From the NCBI GenBank assembly GCA_002049455.2, contig KV919199.1, forward strand, positions 1 to 50,086: DNA of 50,086 nucleotides. Reading direction: 5' to 3'. The stretch is from Porphyra umbilicalis. Taxonomy: Eukaryota; Rhodophyta; Bangiophyceae; Bangiales; Bangiaceae. Both the position numbers and the translations under genes were made by a program. Every line of letters starts with the position of its first letter. Within the stretch, counting starts at the first letter, position 1. A model generated the notes under the pieces. It ran no database searches and had not been told where the DNA came from. It saw only the letters and a list, made by a program, of their open reading frames with translations. Positions 33,231 through 41,807 of the stretch are shown one piece after another.

Positions 33231-35270
33231 ATGGTGCAAAACCAGCCCGATGACGATGGGACGAGCGTCGTGAGTGCGGGCGAGAGCGGGGGCATCAGCT
33301 CCCCCGACGCGCGCCCGCGCATCCGCCTCAACAGCAGCAAGGCGGTCAAGGGGATGGGGAGCTTTGTCATTCGGAATAAGCTCCGCGCCGGCACCGCCCT
33401 GACGCGGGTGCCGAGCCGCTCGCGGGAGAGCAGCTCGGGGCGCCACCTGACGACGAGCAAGCTGCGGTGGGGCAAGGGCAACCGCGTCGCGCAGATGCGT
33501 AAGAACCGGGAGCACTCCTTCACCCTCGCGGCGGACGATGAGGACGCGACGGCGGGCGTCCCGTTTGACCCCCTGGCGCTGCTCCGCAACACCCCGCCGA
33601 CCGACGCGGTGCCCGTGCAGCTGCGGCACGGCCGCATGTTCCGCGGCTGGGACAGCTTTGTCCTGGAGCTCCGCGCCGAGACGGTGCTCCTGTACGAGCC
33701 GTCGGTTGGGGAGTGGCAGGAGAGCGAAAACTACACCTCCCTCGTCGGCCTCTTCTCCCTGATGAGCACCCGCGTGTCGCGCAAGGACAGCTCCACGGTG
33801 CGGGTGCGCAAAGACGGGGAGTCGTCGTCCATTGACCTGCGCTTCTCGACGGACCAGCTAGCCACCCAGTGGGAGGAGCTACTCAGCGTAACCGCCGGCG
33901 TGCGGGTGGTCGGCGTCAGCGACTTTCGCGTTATTGCGGCTATCGGCAAGGGCGCGTCGGGCAGCGTCTTCCTCGTGCGGGACATGAAGACCGGCTCCAA
34001 GCTCGCCCTCAAGGCCATTGAGAAGAAGCACTCGGTGTTTGAGAGCCGCAGCAGCCACCGCCACGCTGTGGATGAGCGGCTGGTGATGGGCCTGACGGAC
34101 GGCCACAAGTGCTTTGTGCAGCTGCGGTATGCCTTCCAGACCAAGCGGAAGATCTACCTGGCCACCGAGTTTTGCGAGGGCGGCGACGTCTTCTTCTACA
34201 TCATGCAGAACAATGGGGGGCTGGACGAGGAGCGCGCCTGCTTCATCGCCGCAGAGGTGGTGCTCGCGTTGGAGAAGCTGCACGAGATTGGCATCATCTA
34301 CCGCGACCTCAAGCCCGAGAATATCCTCCTTGACGCAGAGGGCCACATCCGCATTGCAGACTTTGGGCTGTGCAAGCTCCTCAAAGACGACAAGCTGACC
34401 AACACGGGCACCGCGTCGCCCGTTTCCCCCGAGGCGGCCTCCTTCTTTGCCACTTCCCCGTCGGCCGCGAGGCCATCCAGCGGCGCCCCGTCGACAGCAA
34501 CAGAAGCGGACAGAAGGGAAAAGGGCCGCCTCCGCCGCACCAAGACCGTCTGCGGGACGCACAGCTACGTGGCGCCCGAGATGCTCAAGCCCGGCGGCTA
34601 CGACCAGTCGATTGACGTGTGGTGCCTGGGCATCTTCATTTACCACATCATGGTCGGCCGGCCGCCCTTTGATGCCCAAGACATTGACGAGGTGAAGAAG
34701 CAGTTTGAGGACTTTGACGTGCCCTACTATGACGACATCATGTCTACAGACGCCATGTCCCTCCTAAAGGGCCTCCTGCACCCCAACGTGACCAAGCGCC
34801 TCGGCTGCGGCTCGTCGGGGATTGCGGGCATCAAGCACCACCCCTTCTTCCGGGACATTGACTGGGGTCTCCTGGCGGCGCGCAAGGGGAAACACGCCGG
34901 CGGCCTCTTTACGGGCCCCTACGCCAAGCCGCCGACAGCGTCCAACGCTGGCGACAGCCGCAACGTCTCCCACGATAGTGGCAGCGGGCGGGGCGATGGC
35001 TCGCACGACAAGGAGGTGGCGAGCCCCGTCAGCGGCCTCAGCGACAAGGTCGTGTTCCTCGACAACAAGAGCGAGGACGACAAGAAGCTGCTGCGCAACT
35101 TTGACCTCTCCGAGTGGGCCCACGTCAAGATGGAGGACGACAAGGACGAGCCGACGTACGGGGACGGCAAGCTCTTCCCGGTATTCAAGGCCCGCAAGCG
35201 GGAGATGGACGTTGACTACATTGCCAACTTTTCCTTCTGCTGCGCGTCGAGCCGACAGTTTGAGCACTGA
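33231..35270 (+). CDS. AGC-family Ser/Thr protein kinase with PH-like domain
   Basis: 679 residues, single exon, ATG 33231. A basic N-terminal region (1-125) is followed by a PH-like domain (about 127-220; RMFRGWDSFVLELRAETVLLY) and a kinase domain from about 232: glycine loop GKGASGSV (239-246), Lys261, helix-C Glu282, YRDLKPEN (357-364; Asp359) and DFG (377-379). The activation loop carries an extra segment of about 45 residues, rich in Ser/Pro/Ala (about 390-432), before the PDK1-type site KTVCGT (Thr439) and APE (448-450). The C-terminal tail ends in a hydrophobic motif, YIANFSF (Ser668). PH plus AGC kinase plus hydrophobic motif is the AKT/PKB layout, suggesting phosphoinositide-regulated signalling; substrates are unknown. 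Gene intact. Confidence 0.93.
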   Translation: MVQNQPDDDGTSVVSAGESGGISSPDARPRIRLNSSKAVKGMGSFVIRNKLRAGTALTRVPSRSRESSSGRHLTTSKLRWGKGNRVAQMRKNREHSFTLAADDEDATAGVPFDPLALLRNTPPTDAVPVQLRHGRMFRGWDSFVLELRAETVLLYEPSVGEWQESENYTSLVGLFSLMSTRVSRKDSSTVRVRKDGESSSIDLRFSTDQLATQWEELLSVTAGVRVVGVSDFRVIAAIGKGASGSVFLVRDMKTGSKLALKAIEKKHSVFESRSSHRHAVDERLVMGLTDGHKCFVQLRYAFQTKRKIYLATEFCEGGDVFFYIMQNNGGLDEERACFIAAEVVLALEKLHEIGIIYRDLKPENILLDAEGHIRIADFGLCKLLKDDKLTNTGTASPVSPEAASFFATSPSAARPSSGAPSTATEADRREKGRLRRTKTVCGTHSYVAPEMLKPGGYDQSIDVWCLGIFIYHIMVGRPPFDAQDIDEVKKQFEDFDVPYYDDIMSTDAMSLLKGLLHPNVTKRLGCGSSGIAGIKHHPFFRDIDWGLLAARKGKHAGGLFTGPYAKPPTASNAGDSRNVSHDSGSGRGDGSHDKEVASPVSGLSDKVVFLDNKSEDDKKLLRNFDLSEWAHVKMEDDKDEPTYGDGKLFPVFKARKREMDVDYIANFSFCCASSRQFEH

Positions 35271-36091
35271 CGCGCGGAGTGGTACGCCCGTGTGTCGGGT
35301 GGGTGTGCTGATTTCATTCTTGCGTTGCTTGTCATTTCCGTCTTCTCGTTCCCTTCCGTTTGTCGGTCCGTCTCGCCAGCATCTCAGCGCTTTCCGCTGC
35401 AGCGCCCTCGCTCAGGCGACGGTCTCGTGTCCGAGATGCAGGCCAGTCGCGGTCTCCATCAGTCGCACGCGGTCGCTCGCCTCCCCCCATCCGTGGCAAT
35501 GCAGCGCGAGATGGGCCGCACAGCTGTCCAGCAAACGGTATTTTCTTTGGTCATGAAGCAACCAACAACGGAGAAGGTTGCCCGAGACCAAACCACTACA
35601 CAGCAGCACGTTGTACGTACAGGGCAAGCAAAGGTCGGGGCCGCGCCAACGAGATGGCCCCTAGATGGCTCGCTGTGCAGTGCACACGCGACATCAACCA
35701 CACACAAAAGACAAAAGCAAACACACCCGGAGCACCCCAAACGCACGCGCACACACAAAGATACTAGTACAATAAAGCAAACATGCAACCCAAAAAGAAC
35801 AGACAAAGGAAGAAAAACTCTTAGCCGACGACAATGGCCGCCGACCCCGCACCGTGGCAGGCAGACCAGTGGTCCGTCCAAGTACCAACAGCCGTGGAGA
35901 CACGCGGCTCGACCCGCGTGGACGCAAGGCCAGCCGCTCGCGCTTGCTCAAGTCCCAAGACACAGGGACAAAAAGAGAAAAAAAAAAAAAGTACAAGGGG
36001 GCGGCACGCACCACGGGCGACGGACGGCGCCGTCCCGCTGGCGCACACCCCCACACAAAAGGGAAACCCCAAAACCATTCAAGCCGCCACC
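35271..36091. other. Convergent intergenic region, kinase / thioredoxin
   Basis: Less GC-rich than the genes, with an A-rich stretch at 35975-35995 and a possible AATAAA at 35771-35776 that could serve kinase mRNA ends. No coding frame looks real. Confidence 0.4.
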
Positions 36092-36451
36092 TCACAACCC
36101 CGCCTCGGCCACCGGCGCCAGCCGCGTCAGCTCCTCCATCACCCGCAGCTTGACCGTGTTGACGCCAAAGGGCCCCGTGGAAAACAGCTGGCAGGTGCCC
36201 CGCCCCTCGGCCAGCAGCACAAACGACGGTAGGAGTTTGACGCCGAGCTCCTTGCACAACCCCCCGTGCGCCGTACAATCCACATCGTACCAGTCGACGC
36301 CCGTGCCCGGCGGCGGCGACAGGCCGGCGGCGAGGCGGCCGACCTTGGGGCCGAGCGTCTTGCACGAGCGGCAGTGCGGCGCAAAGGCGCGGAGGGCGAC
36401 GAGGCGGTTGGCGGCGCCAGCCGCCGCCACGGCGGCGGTCACGTCGGCCAT
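36092..36451 (-). CDS. ACHT-like thioredoxin, atypical CRSC active site
   Basis: 119 residues from ATG 36449-36451 (context tccATGGcc). It has a thioredoxin fold with the active site PHCRSCKT (Cys27, Cys30), not WCGPC, the cis-Pro region LLPSF (Pro75), and the C-terminal FSTGPFGV. The vicinal-Cys positions (CxxC, a further Cys at about 59 and 66) and overall pattern match plant ACHT (atypical Cys/His-rich) thioredoxins, which regulate chloroplast targets. An upstream Ala/Pro/Arg-rich stretch (about 36785-36500) could be a transit peptide but lies in another frame across a G-rich run (about 36481-36497). The true start is therefore either 36451 or further upstream. Disulfide reductase function is expected; targets unknown. 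Confidence 0.78.
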   Translation of the reverse strand: MADVTAAVAAAGAANRLVALRAFAPHCRSCKTLGPKVGRLAAGLSPPPGTGVDWYDVDCTAHGGLCKELGVKLLPSFVLLAEGRGTCQLFSTGPFGVNTVKLRVMEELTRLAPVAEAGL

Positions 36452-37824
36452 GGACGCGAGGGGGGGAAGACCCCCGCCTCGGGGGGGGGGGGGGGGCCGC
36501 CGACGACGCGGGCGGCGCCGCCGGCGGCGCCGCCGTCGTCATGCGGACGGCGGGGAGGGTGGCGGTGGGGGGGGCGGCGCGCGCGCGGGTGGTCGGCAGC
36601 CGTCCCCGGCGGTCGCAGACGGCGGCCGAGCGGCCGCCGCTCGTCGGGGTGCCCGCCCGCACGGGCGGAGGTGTGAGGAAGGCGGGCGCGCGGGCGCGCC
36701 CGTGTGGCGACGCCGCCGCGTCCACGTCCGCGTGTCGGCCGCCACCGCTGCGTCGCAGCGACCGCGCCGCGGCCGCGTGGCCGACCATCACGACCGCCGG
36801 GAGGGGGCGCCGAGGCGCAGGAAGCCGACCGTGGCGGTGGGGCGGGCGGGGGCACCACCAACCGGCGGGGACCGCGTGCCTTGGCCCAACAAAACAAGCA
36901 AGCGAGGAGCCAAGAGGGTGGACAAACAAAACACGGCCGTGTGACAAGACCGCACGCACAGCACGGTGGATGCAGGAGGGGGGGGGGCGGGCGCACGTAC
37001 GCGAGCGCCGTGCGGCACACGCAGGTATGGGTGACGCACGGCCCCTTTTACGAGACGAAAAAAACGTACCCAGACCCAACGGCGGCGCACACGGCCCACT
37101 GCGGCGGCTGGCCTGTCAGTGTGGCACCCGCGTCGGACCGACCCCCCCCCCCCTGCTGGCGGGGTCGCCAACGGGGCCTGGTTGACGTGTCGGACGGGCC
37201 CAATCCGGTCGACGACCGTATCTGACCGTCACGCCCCCCTCCCGCCCAATCAGACGGCGGCGAGGGGCGGCTGAATCACGCCGCGGCCGCGGGCGGCCGG
37301 CGTTTGGCAGAGTGGAAGGCGCCCCCGACGACTGACGGGGCGCGGGGGGGAGCGGCGGGACGGCGTCCAGCGCGGCACCTCGGCGGGGCTGCGCACGTGG
37401 GATACTTCACAAAGTACCAGTGGAGTTGCGGAATGGGTGCGGCCATTGGCCGGAAGCGCCGTCTGCACCCGCGCCCGTGGACGAGTGAACAGTACGCGCC
37501 ACTGTCGCGGCCGGCGTCTCGGGCGGGCGCGCGCGCCGCGCGCGCAGAGGGCACCGTCGCCGCGGTCCCGCCGCGGGTGGTCAGGATCCCCCCCCCCTTA
37601 TCCTTGACGGCGGCGGCCGCCGCATCCCTGGCACTGCGTCGCTGACGGTCCCTCGCAACGCACGGCCACCGGCGCGCGGCGCGGCGGCGGCCACAATGCC
37701 GACGCCCTGCGGTGGTCGTGGCGGGTTTTTTTTTTTGCGAGGCGCCGCCCCCCGTCGCCGTGGTGCCGCGGCGGCCCGCCCCGCGTCGCCCCAACCGGCG
37801 GCACGCCACGCACGGTGCGGCGAC

Positions 37825-37916
<92 letters not shown>

Positions 37917-39041
37917 AGCGCCCTCGTGGCGAGCCGGCGATGCAGCCTCAGCGTGGCCGCTCGGCCTCCATGTCGGTGGCCGGCCGCACGCGCGCCGCCG
38001 CCCGGTCGGCGGCTGGCGGGGTGGCCACCGCCGCACGCCCCCGTCGCCGCTGTCACCGTGACGGGTGGCCGCTGGTAGGGTGCCCCACCCCCGTGCGGCC
38101 GACGCCACAACGGCAGCGGCGGCGGCGGCAGCGGCGGCGGCGGCGGCGGCGGCGGACGCGCGCGTCGCCGTCTATTGTGGTCCCGTGCGCGTCGGCGGCG
38201 GCCTGCGGGGGGGCGCCGCCGTCAGCCCGCACGTGGGAGGCCGCCGCCACTGGCGGCACCGCGGGTGCGTCGCGCCGTCGTGTCGCGGCGGGCACGGCGG
38301 CGGCGGCGGAGGTGGGGGCGGGCGACCCGTGGAATCCGCGCGGGGTGCCGCCGCCATTGACACCGCGGCCGGCGCGGCGGCGCGGCGCGGCGCGGCGCGC
38401 GGCGCGGGTGCCGCGCCTCGACGCGTCGGGCGGGTGGCCGACCGGCCGCCCGCCCGCGGCGCGTCGGCGACGCAGCGGGCACGGGCGGCGGGGGGTGGCC
38501 ACGCGCACGCCGCACGCAGGGTGGCCGCGCGCCGACTGCGGCGAGACGCGCCATGGCGGGCGCCGGCGGCGCGTCGCGGGCGGCGCGGCGGCGGTGGCGG
38601 CGGCGGTGGCGGCGGCGGTGGCGGCGGGGGGGGGTCCCCGTTGGGGCCCGCCCGAGCGGCCGTGGGAGGCGCGCCGCTCGGCAGACGGCGGCGGGTGGGT
38701 GTCGGGTCGCCGGTGGCCGCCCGCTCGGGTTTTTTCCCTGGGGACGGCGTGCGCGCGCGTGGCGGGGCGGGACGGTGCGGCCTGCCGCCCGCCCGCCCGG
38801 CGGGGGCACGCGGGAGGGCCCCCGCGGCCCCGACGCGCCGCTGCTGGTGATCCAAAGGCGCCTCGTGGGCGGCGCGTGGGCCGGCTTTGGGAACCATGGG
38901 GGGGATGCGCGCGGGCGGGGCGGCGGCCAGCAGCGGCAAATACCAGTTGCGGACGTGCGCACGCCGCCGCAAGCGGCGCGGCTGTCTGAACCCTGCCTCC
39001 CGCACTCCCCCCCCCCCGCCGCCCCCCCGCTTTGACCCGCC
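36452..39041. other. GC-rich intergenic region with microsatellite; possible thioredoxin transit-peptide sequence
   Basis: Its left edge (36452-36800) may encode the transit peptide of the thioredoxin gene on the minus strand. From 36850 to 37650 it is mixed unique sequence without a gene. From 37650 to 39040 it is very GC-rich, with a (CGG)28 tract and shorter GGC runs (38120-38155, 38580-38630). Frames are open on both strands without domain content. Confidence 0.45.
37825..37909. repeat. (CGG)28 microsatellite
   Basis: About 85 bp of uninterrupted CGG triplets. Flanking sequence is GC-rich and noncoding as far as I can see. Such tracts are expected to be length-variable and hard to sequence. 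Confidence 0.95.
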
Positions 39042-40395
39042 TCACGCGCGCAGCGGGGCCCCCCGCCGCACGAGCGCCCGGTACTCCCCCCCCCCCCCCC
39101 ACCGCATCACTTCCACGGCGCGCAGGACCAGGGGGGGGTGGTCCCCCCCCCCCAAGCCGCCGAGGACGCCCTCCCCCCCCCCCCCCCCAGGCCGCGCAAG
39201 CGGCGGCGCACGTCCTCCGCCTCGGCCGCCTGGTCGAGCCACTCGTCCAGGCGGACGCCCTCCCCCCCCCCCCCCCCCCCCCACCGCCACGCGGGGCCCC
39301 CACCCCCCCCGCCAGCTTCATCAGCGCCGACGCCACCACCGCCGGGTCTTGGGCGACGAGCACCGCCGCGCGGTCGGCGGTGACCTCCGCCGCCCGCGCC
39401 CAGCGGCCGAGGAGCCCCGCCCGCACCGCCCCCCCGAGGGGCAGCAGCGACAGCGGCAGCGCCGCCGCACGCCCCGCGCCGAGCGTCACCCCGTGGCCGC
39501 AGAGGAGGTGGCCGAGCTCGTGGCCGAGGACCGCTTGGAGTTCGGCGGGGGTGAGGAGCTCCACGAGGCCGGCCGTGACAACAATGGCCGCACGGCGGGG
39601 GGGGGGGCTGGCGCGCCCGCCACCGCTGCGGCGGCGGGCGGTGGTGGTGGTGGTGGTGGCGGCCGCCGCCGCCGCCCCCCCCGTCCCCGCCGCAGACGCC
39701 GCCGCATTGCCGCGCAGCCTCTGCCGCGCCGTGCCGCCGCCGCCGCCGCGACGCCCAAAGGCCACTGGCGGCGGCGGCGGCGGCGGCGGCGGCACCAACT
39801 CCACCGCGAGCGTGTACGCATTGACCCCCCCCCCCCCCGCACGTACAGCTCCGGCACCGCCTCGGGGGGCACGCCGAGGATGCCCGCCGCCTCGTCGAGG
39901 AGCCCGTACAGCCCCGGCAGCGTCGACGGCGACGCGCGCACGGCGGCGGTGAGGTTGTCAACGGCGAGCGCGGCGGCGGCGACGCCGAGCGCCCCCCGCA
40001 CGGCGGCGGTGGCGAGCGGCAGCCGCCGCACGGCGGCGGCCGAGGCAGCGTCGAGGGGGTGCTGAAAGTCGGCGGGGGTGAGGGTGGGGAAGCGCACGCG
40101 GGGGGGGGGGGGGTGGGGGGGGGGGGGGGGGGTGGGGGGGGGCGACCGTGGCCGCCGGTGTGGGGGGGGCGCCGGTGCCCCCGCCACCGCTGCCGCTGCC
40201 GCCACCGCCGCCACTGGCGGGGGAGGAGGGGGTAAAGAGCCGCGGCAGCGGCAGCCGCCACACGGCGGTCGGCGCCCACACGGCGGGGGGAGGGGGGGGG
40301 GGGGCGCCACGTCGGCGCGCGCCGCCGCCCACGGCGGCGGCGGCCGCCGCGGGGCCGCGCACGGGCAGCGGCGGCAGCGGCACAAAGGCGGCCAT
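39042..40395 (-). CDS. Plastid-type M48 family metallopeptidase (frameshifted)
   Basis: ATG 40393-40395 opens an Ala/Pro-rich transit-peptide-like stretch (MAAFVPLPPLPVRG). After G runs (40100-40142) the mature part follows: FQHPLDAASAAAVRRLP, LYGLLDEAAGILGV, ELYVR; after C14 (39825-39838) VNAYTLAVEL; then VVTAGLVELLTPAELQAVL, zinc site HELGH (39508-39522), AEVTADRAAVLVAQDP with the third-ligand Glu, and SALMKLAGG. After C21 (39262-39282) comes LDEWLDQAAEAEDVRRRL, and after further C runs PLVLRAVEVMRW...EYRALVRRG to the stop at 39042. The whole order matches the plant plastid protein of the At3g27110 type. Four frame changes, all at homopolymers of nine or more bases, indicate sequencing error rather than decay. 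Function: membrane-associated zinc protease, probably plastid; substrates unknown. Confidence 0.85.
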
Positions 40396-40510
40396 GGCGG
40401 CCGCGCGCGCGGGGCGGGGGGCGCGCGGCGGTCGGCGGGGCGGGCGCGGCACAAGCGCCGGGCAAGACGCGGGGCGCGCGCGCGCGCGTGTTGCGACCGG
40501 GCGGGCGGCG

Positions 40511-40905
40511 CGGGTGGACGGGGGCGGGGGGCGGGGACGTCCGCCGCGTCGACCGACGGTTGCGGGGCAAAGCGGGGGGGACGGCGCGGCGGGGTGCGCC
40601 GGCGGCGCGGGTGGACGGGCGGGGGGCGGGGACGGCGGCCGCGTCGCCCGACGGTCGCGGGGCAAAGAGGGGGGACGGCGCGGCGGGGTGCGCCGGCGGC
40701 GCGGGTGGACGGGCGGGGGGCGGGGACGTTCGCCGTGTCGACCGACGGTCGGGGGCACGCGGGCGGCGCGGGGGGGACGGGCGGCGCGACGGGGTGCGGC
40801 GGCGGCGCGGGGGGACGGGCGGGGGGCGGGGACGGCGGCCGCGTCGACCGACGGTTGCGGGGCAAAGAGGGGCCGCGCGCGCGGGGGGACGGCGCGACGG
40901 TGCGG
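40511..40905. repeat. Minisatellite, four units of ~94-106 bp
   Basis: Units begin with 'cgggtggacg' or a variant at 40511, 40608, 40702 and 40808. Each carries a conserved 'cgtcgaccgacggt'-type core followed by 'gcggggcaaag'. It lies upstream of the M48 start codon (on its 5' side), so it may be in or near that gene's promoter. Unit length is not a multiple of three overall, which argues against a protein repeat. Confidence 0.8.
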
Positions 40906-41807
40906 CGGCGGGCGCCGACGGGGAACGGTGCCGTCGCAGCGGGGGCGCGTGGACGCGCCGTGAGGGGCACCCCCGCCGCGCCGTCGCGGTGCCGCAGCAG
41001 AGGCCGCGCGCCGCGGAACGTCGCACCCGCCCAGCGCGGCGGCCGAGGCGCCGGTCGGTGGAGCCACGCGCGCGGGAAGATTCATGCGAGGGCGGTCGCG
41101 AGGCCCGCCTCCACGGCCATTGTCGGCCCCCTGTGCGGGGGGTCTGTCACGTGGCGGCCAGTATCTCGTCGAGATATTTAAGCATGCAGATCTTTCCGAC
41201 ACCTCAACCGATTGCCATATGGGAGATAGTTGTATCACAAAAATTGATCACGGCAGGTACTTGTTTGCAGGAGGGATCCGAGGGAGCCACTAGGACGGTT
41301 CAATAAGTCGGAACGGGGGGGGTCAAAAAGCCCTGTTGGAACCGGCCTACTGGGCGTCGCGCCTGGGCGTCTTGCGCGGGCGCTGCTCCCACCTTATGGC
41401 GGGCCAGCCACGCCGACGGGGCGGCAGGGGCAGCGGGCAAGACCGGCACCGCGCAGTGGCGGTCACTTTACTTGTCCTTTTGACACGCAAGGAATCTCGG
41501 GTCGGTCACAACGGTGGGGCTCGGCGGGGGCGAGCCCCGCATCTCGCCGCTGTCCTTGTGGTTCCGAGTCCCAGACGAGCGTGGGCCGGTCCGCGCGGTG
41601 GATTCTATGCACGGGCTCAACAGCGTGGTCCGCACCGCCACCTGGAGGGACTCGATGCAGTCGGGCGTTTGAAATCTTGTTGCATGATCTTACTACTTGC
41701 GGAGGGGCGTCGGGCCCCTCTCTGCCCCTCTCTGTTGTACGCTCCAGTCATTTGGCTTCTCCTGCCCCCACCCCCACGCTGCTCCCCCGTCGCCCCGGTG
41801 GCACCCT
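40906..41807. other. Intergenic region between M48 and carbonic anhydrase-Hint genes
   Basis: GC-rich to about 41060, then an AT-richer stretch (41150-41320) containing 'gagatatttaagc', possibly part of the M48 promoter on the minus strand. 41330-41800 holds no recognisable gene. Confidence 0.4.
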
